Source: Clavulina sp. PMI_390
Taxonomy: Eukaryota > Basidiomycota > Agaricomycetes > Cantharellales > Hydnaceae
Assembly (NCBI GenBank): GCA_015039315.1
Contig: WIDE01000309.1
Location: 1 to 11,188, forward strand
Reading direction: 5' to 3'
DNA: 11,188 nucleotides
A program made the position numbers and the translations under genes. The notes below the pieces were generated by a model that saw only the letters and a program-made list of their open reading frames with translations, was not told the origin of the DNA and ran no database searches. Of the stretch, positions 1-8,970 are shown piece by piece. Each line of letters starts with the position of its first letter. The first letter of the stretch is position 1.

Positions 1-1682
1 CACTCCCAACACCCACCAATAATCCATGGAGATCTTCACCCGGTAAAGTGTCAAATATGATCAAAATCACTATTGCCTTGAATGCGTGGGTAGCTTACTA
101 TGGCATTCATTTAATCTAATAGGGAAATATACTGCTTGATAAGATTGGTAATCCATACCTTTGTGACTTTGGACTCAGTAGGATCCGTCATGAGGTTAGC
201 CGATCTCGGACAATGCGTCAAGAAGGTGGCAACATTCGATTCCTTTCACCGGAGCTCTTGGCTCTTGAAAGAGGAACATTTTCTTCTAGCCGTGAGAGTG
301 ATATATTTGCACTTGCTATGACTTTCCTCAATATTTGGACTGGCCGGCGCCCATTCTCAGAAGTACGTGATGAATACAAGGTAGTTGCAATGGTCAAGGC
401 GGGCTTGCGACCCCAAAGGACTATTATGGTTGCAGGGATGAAGCCAGCGATGGAAACTGCGTTTTGGGACCTGCTTTCAAGCTCATGGGCTCAACTACCC
501 GTTGATCGCCCATCCAGTAAAAGTTTCTTGCACCACCTGATTACTATATTTGCAAACAATGACCAGTCTCACCTTGGGATGCAAGGTATGTATTCATTCT
601 TTCCATACCATAACTTACTGGTTGTAGTATGAAGCAAATAAAAGACTAATTGCTCTCCTTGGACCCCAGCTCCTCAATTGCCACTGTCTGAGGATCATTC
701 CTATGTGCCTGGTGACCAGGAAAAGAATCTTCTGATGGAAAGTACCTTGAGCAAGCACCAGGCGTACAAAGAGACTCCAATAGCCAATCAGACCAAAGAC
801 TTCAGTTTCATGCACGCTCCTTTACCCGAGCCTGTGCAAGCTGATGGACAAGAGTCTGTGCTTGAAACAAGCTCTCCATCCTCTTCTATCAATCCAGTAC
901 TTGAAGACAGGCTTCAGGAGAACAACAGAGATACTAATACTGCCAAACCCACTGGTTCAAATCCGGATGCTGCTCAGCAGCAAAGCCAACGCCACCGATC
1001 ACGAATCACTAGGGGCGTCTTCAAGGTGCTCAAGATCTTGAGGATGCCTGGCACGAGTCGACTCCAGGATGAAACGCGTTCCCGCGAGCATCCCCTTGTG
1101 CCTGACGAGGGAGAAAAGAATCAGCACGCGGAGAGGACAAGGAGCGAGTTCCGAGAGCGCCAGGAAACCGTGGAGGCGCTCAAAACCTTGAGGATGCCTG
1201 GCACGAGTCGACTCCAGGATGAAACGCGTCCCCGCGAGCATCCCCTTGTGCCCGACGAGGGAGAAAAGAATCAGCACGCGGAGAGGACGAGGAGCGAGTT
1301 CCGAGAGCGCCAGGAAACCGTGGGGGCGCTCAAAACCTTGAGGATGCCTGGCACGAGTCGACTCCAGGATGAAACGCGTTCCCGCGAGCATCCCCTTGTG
1401 CCCGACGAGGGAGAAAAGAATCAGCACGTAGAGAGGACAAGGAGCGAGTTCCGAGATCGCCAGGAAACCGCGGCAATGAGCCGAAGAGCAAGCTTCAGTA
1501 GCATCCGGACTCCATCCCTCGGTGGTGTACAAGCTGATGGCTATCCCTCCCACAAAAAGTCTTCATCTATGGGTGATTATCTCACTGTGAAGTCACGGCG
1601 CCATGAAACGAACCCTCCTAAGCTCTTGCCAACGGAAATCCCTACCATCTTCATCACACCTGTTGATAGCGAAACCCCGTAG
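1..1682 (+). CDS. Protein kinase, C-terminal part, with repeat-bearing tail (5' end outside window)
   Basis: Seen: three exons, 1-42, 123-585 and 670-1682 (stop TAG 1680-1682), joined by introns with perfect phase agreement and giving 505 visible residues. The catalytic loop HGDLHPGN spans the first junction (residues about 9-16). DFG follows at 29-31 and SPE (the APE position) at 56-58. The subdomain IX Asp is at 74 in SDIFAL, and a W-x4-DRP motif lies near 136-144. Family knowledge: this is a Ser/Thr or tyrosine-kinase-like fold that transfers phosphate from ATP; HGDLHPGN in place of HRDLKxxN is common in expanded fungal kinase families. All visible catalytic residues are present, so activity is plausible. 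The ATP-binding N-lobe lies upstream of the window. After about residue 165 the protein is a charged, Ser/Pro/Glu-rich, probably disordered tail carrying three 50-residue repeats. The substrate is unknown. Confidence is high for the kinase identity and moderate for the end of the domain. Confidence 0.87.
43..122 (+). other. Intron in kinase gene (phase 0)
   Basis: GTAAAG at the 5' end and CTAATAG at the 3' end, 80 nt. Splicing joins the codons for HGDLHP directly to GNILLD, restoring the unbroken catalytic loop. This is strong evidence that the intron is real, because the intron is closed by in-frame stops including TAG at its end. Confidence 0.85.
586..669 (+). other. Intron in kinase gene (phase 1)
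   Basis: GTATGT donor, an ACTAAT-like branch site near 643-648 and a CCCCAG acceptor, 84 nt. Splicing joins GMQ to APQLPLSED and connects the kinase domain to the tail frame. Without it the reading frame stops at about 632, shortly after the kinase domain. Retention would therefore give a kinase lacking the repeat tail. Confidence 0.8.
1026..1475 (+). repeat. Three 150-bp in-frame tandem repeats in the kinase tail
   Basis: Units lie at 1026-1175, 1176-1325 and 1326-1475, each encoding 50 residues that include LRMPGTSRLQDETR, EHPLVPDEGEKNQH and RTRSEFR-RQET. Copies differ at only a few bases: S/P after TR, A/V after QH and E/D in FRERQ, with the most divergence at the outer edges. Near-identity at DNA level implies recent duplication or gene conversion. 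The unit is highly charged and its second half looks helical. The complementary strand is also open across the array, which is a by-product of codon composition. Confidence 0.95.
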
Positions 1683-3989
1683 GACAAGCCGGGAGTGACA
1701 TGAAGAGGGAGATGGTACTATCTCTTCTCGCTAGTAAAACTTGTTCTGTTTATTTATCTTTTATAAAGGACACTAGGAAACTGCATTATGGTCAGTTCTG
1801 CTTGACTGTGTTCAGTCTTGTTCATACAGGGCGCATTGGCGGCTATTGCGCCCAGGACCAGTGTATTGCGAGATACGGCCCGTCTCATTTAATTAGTCCT
1901 GTTTAGGTAGTTCTTCTTTGGCATTTCATTCTCCGACAACTGGCTATCCGCCAGCTGACTCTCTTTGAGTTTCCCAACTCTATTGTCATCAGGTTTTCAG
2001 GTTATATTACCTAGAATCGGGGCAAAATATTTCCTAATGCGTGCGGTGAAGCCCCGAACGTCGCCAGTTCGAGCTGGAACCCCACCGATGAACAACGAAC
2101 ACTCCACTCGCTTATGCTGAAACCTGTGGAGCGATTGTCAATCTTCGATCGCCAGACCCTGGCACTGCCACCTGGACGCTTCCATCTGACGATACCACCG
2201 TCTCCGTCGCATCGCGCAGTGAGGAAGAAAGAACAGAAAGGAACAGTAGAAAGGAACACTAGTAATATGGACGGGTTTTGGGTGGAAATAGGGAAAGAGA
2301 ATAGAATAGAAGTAATATAGTAAGATTTTCGCATCAGAATCCAATCGTAATGCTCCGATCGAGACGTGTTCGGTAGAACCGATAATGTTCAGAGCCACCC
2401 CCTGATGCTGAGCTATTGGAATCTCGTGGAAACTATGACCTAAACACGATCAGACGTCATTTAAGAGTCATACTAACATGGGATAGGAGAACGGAAAAAT
2501 ATGGATTCGGAGTGTCCGTCAATTGATCAACCTTCGCATTTCCGAAGCGTATGTGCCCACAATGGCTGAACGGTATACCACATTGCATACTCTGAAAATA
2601 TTAGTCATCGAAATATCGCTTCTAAGCAAATTATATTAATGGTTCGCTCCATAAGATAGAATGCTAAAATCGATCTCTTGTTCTACGGGATAGTATATAT
2701 CCATCTCGTGCCAATTATAGTGTACAGTTGGGCCTTTTCCCGCCAACAATAGAGAGAATAATATATAAGATATCATGGCGAGAGATTTCCGAATGTCAGC
2801 GAGCCAGATGACCCATAGTTAATCCATAATTTGGGCTTGCTTGACTGATGTAGTTACGGATCACAACTGCATGGCATGGTGCTGCGTCCTCAGCCCAGCC
2901 CGTGTAATGCGGATAATGATAAGCCCATAGAAGAATCAAAAATGACGCGAAAATGTAAACCCGAGCAATTTGTGGACAATCTCTTACTGTAAAATTTTGA
3001 CATCGCTTGCCGATTGACGTTCGCGACCCTGTACTCCAGATTTTTTTTTCTTATATATCACTTCTGTAATCTGCCTTGACATTAAGCTGTAGGTATGAGG
3101 CTGTATTCTAGTGTGATGACTTGATTATCCATAATCCATCGCATCATGATCACCAGATCAATTATAGCACCGTCTCGTTTCCGGCCGTTTTTGTCAAATT
3201 CTTCACAAACTGTTATGATTACGACGAATCCAAATCAATTTTTTTTCTTATCTTGTTCCGTACTAATATCAGAACCCATTCTATGCAAAAGAAATTATCG
3301 ACTGCATATGGTCGGTCGCTCGGGATGTCTCGATTCTGCTCGATTCAGCTTGATAGTGTTCGGCCGTTCTCGTGACACTCGCCGAGTGACACCGAGCACA
3401 AAGTGGTTTCCTGATGTTCCCTGCTCTTCAAGGTTGATGCAATGGCCATCGTGAGGTTTATAAGGGCCTAAAGCCGACTGGCTCGAGGGAATATACGTAG
3501 CAATGAGAATCATTAATTAGCCCCATTCATTCCACCAAGCACCTGAAGCAGAATAGAACTTGGTTGGAACCGACCACCATGTCACAACGGGGGCGTCTGA
3601 AGTCGCAGCGACGACGAGCAAGCCAGGTCACGGCCATAGAGGCTAGGCTAGATTAGCCATTACGAGTGAGCTGCCAGCCACTCGTGTTCGTCAAAGCACG
3701 AAACCTGCAGCCAGATATCGGCTATAGCTTGCGCAACAACCCCTGTGGCGGACCCCCTTCACGTCTTCGAGAGCACCGATAGTGCGAGCTATACGCCTAA
3801 ATACAAGAATAGTACTTCCCTTTGCCATCTCGCAAGCTGAACTATGTGCCGGGACCCAGCCGTTTGCCCTCGACGTGCCACGTCATCACTTGCTGACGAG
3901 CCCCATCCCCTCCAGCGCTCATTCTTTGCGACAGAAAATTAGCTGAGATCTGCCTCGCGTTACCGTGAGCCTTCCAGCGTGCCCAAAAA
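1683..3989. other. AT-rich intergenic region, no recognisable gene
   Basis: The first 100-200 bases after the kinase stop are presumably its 3' UTR. Beyond that only short unconvincing frames exist on both strands. The most protein-like patch is 2050-2330 plus strand (a basic, Pro-rich frame from 2114), which I do not recognise. TATA-like runs occur near 2758-2770 and 3052-3058, and a 9-nt T run lies at about 3042-3050, but no gene can be tied to them. I see no tRNA, rRNA or clear repeat. Confidence 0.5.
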
Positions 3990-4480
3990 CCACAGAAACC
4001 TCAGCCTCTGCTGTCAACCCAGCTCACCATATGGCGCTGACCCCACACCCTCGCTTCACGCACAAGCTCGAGCTGCTCAGCAGATTATTGCGAAGATAGA
4101 CAGTGTTAACCAAGTACCCTAGCCACTGCCGCAATTTGACCAGTTGACCCGCTGTCTTTCTAGGCATAAACCTCTCCTCGCACTACAGCCAGTTGGCTAA
4201 ACCCCCCGCCAGCTGCTACCTACAATCGATTCCTGCGGAATGCCAGAAGCCACCTGCCCAACTGCACGCTCCATGGATAATTGATGCCCGATCCACTAGT
4301 CATATCTACGGCTATTATAACTCCAAGGACGATACGCCCGGCGCCAAAGCGCCACGATTTGAATTTCGCGCGATCGCACCCACATCTGGCCGTGTCGCGC
4401 CACCACGAGTCTCCGCATCGTTCGTGCAACATGTAACGCATCTAGCTACTCCGTGCCATCTGGCACAAATATAATCGTCG
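3990..4480 (+). other. GC-richer stretch with broken coding-like frames, possible relic
   Basis: Composition changes from the AT-rich DNA to the left. Short frames look protein-like: about 4027-4120 reads as a Gln/Ala-rich helix including ARAAQQIIAKIDSVNQ before a stop, about 4124-4200 continues in another frame (PLPQFDQLTR), and 4193-4474 is open for 93 codons. The last frame contains PWIIDARSTSHI, which resembles the WIIDSGATSHI active-site signature of Ty1/copia proteases, but nothing around it supports a copia element. The stretch may be decayed LINE sequence, another dead element or chance. No function is assigned. Confidence 0.25.
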
Positions 4481-4609
4481 CTTGCCTCTACAGACCTTTG
4501 CCCTAAGCAACCACTCAAGCATGCTCTTGCTCGAGGCAATCATACTGAATACCCATGCGCTCAGTCTGAAGCTACAATCTCCGCGCCATTGCCCGCCGTC
4601 TCAGTTAGG

Positions 4610-6261
4610 GAATTATGCCCGATCAGTGCCTCGAAATGATACAGTCCATACGCTGGGGCCCACTGCAGCCATGATAAATGGCGTGACAAGCGTACCATTG
4701 AAGTAATTCAAGGAGTATGGCAGGGAGACTCGACATCATGCCTCATATTCAATCTAGCAATAGAATCCCTCTCGAAAATGATTCACAGCGCAGATGACAT
4801 CAGGGGAATTCAAATAGAACTGCCAAACCCCCACAACGATTAGTAGTATCGCTATTTGCAGATGACACAACAATCTACCTGGCAGAGAACAACTCCTTCA
4901 AACTGCTGGCCAAAATTCTCAATAAGTGGTGCCTAGCATCGGGAGCCAAGTTTGACAAATAAAGGCATATGTGACCCCTATCAGACCGCCTGAAAACCGA
5001 GCCCGCATGATTGCCACACACAAGCTAAGCCCAGAAACTGACGAGATAATTGATGATAGTACCACATCCTTGCCGAAGGTGAAAGCACAAGAATCCTGGG
5101 AGGGCATATCGGGAACAGAGTATACCCACTAGTGCCATGGATAAGCACAATCGATAAAGCAAGGAAAACAATTAGAAACTCTGAACGGTACCACCCCACG
5201 CTCAAAGGACGTGCCTATGTCTCGCAAACCGTTCTAGGCGGTCTTACACAATACCCGACAGCGGCGCAAGGAATGCCGGATGGGGTGGAGACAATATTCA
5301 GCAAGATGATAAAAGAACATTTCTGAGATGGAAAACGACCAACCATAGCGAAAGACCACATATACTGACTAAAGGATGAAGATGGATACGGGGTCCTTGA
5401 TATTGGGACCCATAACCGCGCCATATATGGCTGACTAAAGCCACCCAGTCTGTAATCTGCACAGCGCTCTGGGCAACGAAGCCACCACCCCCTAGGAAAG
5501 GAACAGAGCTCAATAAGGGGAAGGCACAGGCTGCATTCATGAATAAATGGGGGAAGTGTACCTCCAAGGCTAAGTCTGGAAAAGCATCCTCCGAAACAAA
5601 ACAGCCTCAAGGAATACAAGTGCGTTCCTCTGGAAGACCATGCACGAGGCGCATAAGATTGGATCGTACTGGAAAAAGATAGGCAATGGATATGAAGACC
5701 GAGCAAACTGCCATTGCAGAGAACTAGACACGATGGACCATGTGCTCTTCACATGTCCACAAGGCGCCGGGCAATACATATGGCCGGCAGTTTGGAAGCT
5801 CCTGAGGGAGAAGGGCGTTGAATGGCCTAGAGAAGCACGGACTGTAGACGTATTGACGTCAGCATTTGCGGAGTTCAAGGCTAGGAATGGCGGCCCAAGA
5901 CGTGGAGCCGCTCGCCTGCATAACATAGTAGCCTGAACCTGCCTTTATAGTATGGAAATTCAGAAATGAAAGAGTGATTGGACGAGACGACGGTGAGGGA
6001 GACAAACCACACCGAGTCACTAGACGAGAAGCCGTTAGAGCCCTAGCAAGAGTCCTCAACCAGAGGCTTTCAGACGACCAAAGACTAGCCAATAGAGTAA
6101 AGTACGGGAACAAGGCTCTCTCCCGAGATGTCGTCATGAGCACATGGAGCGGAGTGCTCTACAATGAAGCTTGCCTGCCGCCGGACTGGCTCAGGCAGCC
6201 CGGGGTTTTAGTGGGTCTTGTCATTCCGCGCTTCCGAGGCCTCGGCCAAGGAGGCACGTGA
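4610..6261 (+). pseudogene. LINE ORF2 remnant: reverse transcriptase plus zinc-knuckle C-terminus
   Basis: The frame changes repeatedly, but the protein can be followed. EMIQSI and AAMINGVTS run to about 4706. Then come GVWQGDSTSCLIFNLAIE (about 4712-4765, family GVRQGDPLSC) and LFADDTTIYLA (about 4852-4884), which is the catalytic F/YADD box with both Asp intact. TPIRPPENRARMI and ILGGHIGNRVYPLVPW follow to about 5140, then HPTLKGRAYVSQ, KRPTIAKDHIY and GVLDIGTHNRA to about 5431. After a shift, FLWKTMHEAHKIGSYW (about 5625-5672) leads into the zinc-knuckle domain. Lesions: at least five frameshifts (near 4703, 4836, 4960, 5080 and 5936), a further shift between about 5434 and 5573, and in-frame TGA codons at 5324, 5366 and 5432. 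When intact the enzyme copies its RNA into nicked chromosomal DNA. This copy cannot make it. Confidence 0.87.
5573..5936 (+). other. zf-RVT-like zinc-knuckle domain of the LINE ORF2
   Basis: An open stretch contains a C-x1-C-x7-H-x4-C pattern (CHCRELDTMDHVLFTC, 5709-5756). This is the cysteine/histidine cluster found downstream of reverse transcriptase in Tad-like and related LINEs (zf-RVT family). Upstream FLWKTMHEAHKIGSYW matches the usual lead-in. The frame ends in TGA at 5934-5936 and resumes one frame over as PAFIVWKFRNERVIG, continuing to 6261, so the domain's C-terminal tail is split by a frameshift. Confidence 0.8.
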
Positions 6262-6494
6262 ATGATGAATCCCCACACTGTGACTTTCCAACGTCGCGTG
6301 CCGAAGGGCATTTCCCCGTGGATAACAAGGGTTGGTCTATATATTAAGCTTAATCTACATCTATGCACCTCTACGGGCACTGCCCGCAACCATCCAAGCC
6401 GTAGGGTGGCACCTAAAGTGCCACATACCTCCCCAAACTGCGAAAGCGACATGGGATGCGCATAGTGCAGGCTCATCCAAAAAAAAAAAAAAAG
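6262..6494 (+). other. LINE 3' UTR and poly(A) tail
   Basis: Non-coding sequence between the ORF2 stop and an uninterrupted run of 16 A at 6479-6494. It holds short self-complementary segments, for example GGGTGGCACC and AAAGTGCCAC around 6403-6424, that could fold in the template RNA. The A tract marks the 3' end of the insertion. The next base, 6495, belongs to the interrupted hAT exon. Confidence 0.8.
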
Positions 6495-6938
6495 AATGCC
6501 CTCCTCTACCAACTCAGAGTAGTATGACTGAAACTAGTAAAGGTTTAGGATCAATATTGCCATTAAGCTCAAATAGCAGGCAGAAGCTGCTTACTATCGT
6601 CCAAAGCGCCTGATAAGCACGCTTCTGATCAGCGACTGTCCAGTCTCGCTTGATATATTCCAGCTTGATCGTAGGGTCTATGGCTAAATTAGAGTACGAG
6701 AGGTTATCCAAAAGCGAAGTAAGTTGTTTGGTACTTACCGAGACAAACTAGGTTAGCGTCAAGTTTGTGTACCAATCCATGAAATTTATTGATCGAGTCG
6801 AGAACTGCCAGAATCGAGCGCTTCAATGGCTGGTATTTTGGTGAGTGCGCCATCTCATTCCATTGTGTTGCCATAAGCTCCAGAATCGGAAAAGTTCGAA
6901 AGACAGTATTATGATGTTCACTCGAGAAGGCGTGCTGA

Positions 6939-6947
6939 GCATCATGC
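6939..6947. repeat. Left target-site duplication of the MITE
   Basis: GCATCATGC, identical to 7430-7438. The ninth base may belong to the element if the duplication is 8 bp. In the transposase frame it encodes part of the HDA in EPHDAQHAF. Confidence 0.82.
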
Positions 6948-7429
6948 AGAAGTCTCCTGCGGCACGTAATCGATTATGATTATGATTGTGATTATGATTA
7001 TGATTTTGATTATGACGTCAGTGCCTCCACACTGTCCCATATCCGCACTGCCTATAGGACACGCTCTTGCCTCCCAGTCATCGATTTCATGCATTCTCCT
7101 TTAGGTTCAGGCTGCTAAAACAATTGCCCTTCCACATCCAATACCTGAGTCTACTCTTCGTCCTCACTGCATATCGTCACCTATACTACATCCGATGTAT
7201 GTACAAGAGTAGAATGAGCTATAGCTTGATAGAACATACGTCGATGCACAAAGCTTACCCTGAGACGCCTAAATGTCCTGAGCGAAGCAGGAGAGTTCTC
7301 ATTGGGCGGGAGGGCATCCATGGTCTGACTGAATCATTCTCGGCTCCAAATTAATTGTGATTGTACACCGTCCCGGCTGATATGCTGCCGTAATAATCAT
7401 AATCGTTTTCCGGCTGCACGGGTGCCCTC
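6948..7429. mobile_element. 482-bp MITE inserted in transposase exon 13
   Basis: The sequence GCATCATGC flanks this block exactly (6939-6947 and 7430-7438). Deleting the block plus one copy restores an unbroken exon reading EPHDAQHAFSSEHHNTVF. The ends are imperfect inverted repeats: taking the element from 6947, the first 32 bases match the reverse complement of the last 32 (7398-7429) without gaps at about 20 positions, ending in an identical CGATTATGATTAT (13 bp). The left end then begins CAGAAGT, hAT-like, with an 8-bp duplication GCATCATG; otherwise the duplication is 9 bp. The interior carries no recognisable protein, so it is non-autonomous. A 95-codon frame at 7067-7354 has no family resemblance. 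Confidence 0.8.
6972..7014 (+). repeat. GATTAT hexanucleotide array within the MITE left arm
   Basis: Seven imperfect GATTAT/GATTGT/GATTTT units run on from the inner edge of the left inverted repeat. The right arm (about 7391-7405) carries only two units in opposite orientation, so the array has expanded on one side. Confidence 0.85.
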
Positions 7430-7438
7430 GCATCATGC
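7430..7438. repeat. Right target-site duplication of the MITE
   Basis: GCATCATGC, identical to 6939-6947. It joins directly to the 14-nt upstream remnant of transposase exon 13 (7430-7443), which begins after the CTCATAG acceptor. Confidence 0.82.
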
Positions 7439-7443
7439 GGCTC

Positions 7444-7493
7444 CTATGAGATTGCATTAGTGAGGCCAAAACAGACGAAGGATACAGGCATGC
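7444..7493 (-). other. Second putative GC-AG intron in the transposase
   Basis: Donor GCATGC after CTTAAA, branch-like CACTAATGC and acceptor CTCATAG, 50 nt. It joins GLICDVLK to EPHDAQHAFSSE once the MITE is discounted, matching the usual hAT order of VLxEP followed by a FSS segment. As with the other GC donor, the branch point and acceptor are good while only the donor's second base is unusual. Confidence 0.6.
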
Positions 7494-8099
7494 TTTAAGG
7501 ACATCGCAAATGAGTCCCAGCTGTATCCAATCGCCGTCGCTGAAGGAATAATCAGAGTAACGGCGGCCGCGAAGGTTTGGGACCTTAGAGCTTCGATCTG
7601 CGAGAGCGATGAAGATATCAACAGCCTGAGAGATGATAAAAGGTTTGAGCTAATATTATTGTAATGCACAATGAATCTACTCACCTCGCGAAGTAGTATA
7701 GCACGAGATATCATGTTAAACATGAATGACCAACGGGTTCGTACCCAATGGACAAGCATGAGCTGCTGGGTTCCAGCGTCGACGGTGCATTTCAGGAAGA
7801 AAGCTCTTGCTTGAGGGCTTGCACGGACCTAATAACGAGAATAGTTTGTAGATGCCATAGTGAACGTTACAACAGACACATACTTGATTTACGAATACAA
7901 TCACTTCAATAGGACGTTATCAAGAGCTTGCGGACCCTCATGATCAGGCAATGAAGCCAGATCGGATGATTTCTTCCCCTTTGATTAAGGTAGAAGATCC
8001 TCGACGAAGTGCTTTGCAGCAAGATAAATGATCTGGGAGCCACAACTAGAAATAAAAGTCAACCCTAATGGTGCAGCAGCTAAAAATGAACCGACTTAC

Positions 8100-8529
8100 C
8101 ACACTCGCCGATTTATTCCGGGATATTCTCCATCAGGAACCAGTCCATACACTGTAGCTTCACCTTCGTCGGGCTGAGACGGGTTCTCAAGGCACTGCAT
8201 TGTGCTGTCGTTGTTGAGCGCATTATCCGACGTAAACCAACCCATCTATCGCCCAGATCTTAGCATAAAATTCCGGTATCAACAAAAAGGGGGGAACGGA
8301 CTTTTCCGCGCAAGCCCAGGCTATCGATTCGCCGGAGAATGTGGCGAGCTTGGTTGGCTCCAGAATGGTTTCCGTGGATGGGTTCAAAGCCAATGAGATG
8401 TGACTTGAGCTCCCATTGATGTGGCCGATCTGGAGGGGCCGCAATGTAGTGCGCAGTGATGGCAAGATACGGAGAGGAAGCACGGCTGGTCCATGAATCA
8501 AAGGTAAACGATACCTTGCTCGGAACATG
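8100..8529 (-). other. RNase H-like catalytic core segment of the hAT transposase
   Basis: Exons 8302-8529 and 8100-8245 encode HVPSKVSFTFDSWTS, then SPYLAITAHYI and, after a 56-nt intron (8246-8301), GWFTSDNALNND. The Asp in FTFDSWTS and the Asp in TSDN correspond to the first and second acidic catalytic residues of hAT enzymes; both are intact. The third acidic residue normally lies after the inserted helical domain and cannot be placed confidently. The second exon continues with an acidic loop (PSQPDEGEATVYGLVPDGE) before the CCGSQIIYLAAKHF segment in the next exon. Confidence 0.82.
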
Positions 8530-8589
8530 CTATAGGAATCAAAGGTGAGGTTCGTGATAACGGAGTGAGATGCGCAAATCTTATCTCGC
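8530..8589 (-). other. Putative GC-AG intron in the transposase
   Basis: Exon end TTTAAG is followed by GCGAGA, and the acceptor is CCTATAG, 60 nt. Splicing joins LIDKFIDLFK to HVPSKVSFTFD, the expected run into the catalytic core. Retention hits TAA within three codons. No GT donor near this point gives the right junction. Either this is a rare GC-AG intron or a GT donor mutated to GC after the element died. Confidence 0.65.
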
Positions 8590-8970
8590 CTTAAACAAAT
8601 CAATAAATTTGTCAATGAGCTGATGCTCAAGATCCATGATCTGCTCGCGAATCTTTGTGCGGTGCAGCACATCAGATTCACGAGTAGCAGGGCGCATATA
8701 CATCAGTACATGTCGGAAAGCCGGGCGATCGAGAAGGAGGAATGCCTTTCAAGATATACAGGCCTTTCAAAGTTGAGCGGAATCTTGGAAAGGATCATTA
8801 GTACTGAATACACACCTCATCCTCCTCTACACAGAAGTGGATCAGATGATCAAGAAGGCCATCTTTACTCCAACGAACATTCGCAAAAATTATCCAAAGT
8901 TGTTTGAGTTTTCCTGATTTACGTTTATCGTCAGTATTTTGAGCTTCCTGAAACGAATAAATTTACTCAC

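Larger units (their letters stand above)
4488..6494 (+). mobile_element. 5'-truncated non-LTR (LINE, Tad-like) retrotransposon
   Basis: In order: reverse-transcriptase palm motifs, the thumb/connection region, a C-terminal zinc-knuckle domain, a stop at 6259-6261, a 3' UTR of about 217 bp and a poly(A) tail of 16 A at 6479-6494. No LTRs and no endonuclease or ORF1 are seen, so the copy is 5' truncated. The left border is uncertain: reverse-transcriptase-like sequence is convincing from about 4610 and suggestive from about 4488 (a YRPLxL-like motif). The poly(A) abuts, without a gap, an exon of the opposite-strand hAT transposase, so this LINE landed inside that gene. A 7-bp candidate target duplication (GAATGCC at 4238-4244 and 6495-6501) is too short to fix the border. 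Confidence 0.88.

Noticed and set aside
999..1553. 184-codon minus-strand open frame opposite the kinase tail
   Set aside because: It is the complement of the three 150-bp repeats, so its length only reflects repetition of one stop-free unit. The plus-strand frame joins the kinase domain by a good intron.
2061..2086. tRNA-like B box (GTTCGAGCTGGAAC)
   Set aside because: No A box, acceptor stem or anticodon arm can be fitted around it; it is simply a short hairpin.
2011..2398. Overlapping open frames on both strands near 2011-2398
   Set aside because: Neither strand gives a recognisable domain, and both run from a GC-richer patch into low-complexity purine-rich sequence. Not supported as genes.
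5215..5706. 163-codon minus-strand open frame
   Set aside because: It is antisense to LINE ORF2, whose conserved motifs read on the plus strand; the minus translation has no family resemblance.
6961..7014. Possible CRISPR-like or coding Asp/Tyr repeat from GATTAT units
   Set aside because: The units are a contiguous imperfect hexanucleotide microsatellite without spacers, inside a MITE, in a eukaryotic context.
8623..8907. 94-codon plus-strand open frame
   Set aside because: It lies opposite transposase exons 8590-8745 and 8816-8913, which carry recognisable hAT motifs on the minus strand.
8941..8970. Very short 23-nt intron alternative (GTGAGT to TTTCAG) in the transposase
   Set aside because: It is below a workable intron size and gives the wrong phase. 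The 57-nt choice ending at 8914 gives REPEKTQTTLDNF in frame, as expected for the family.
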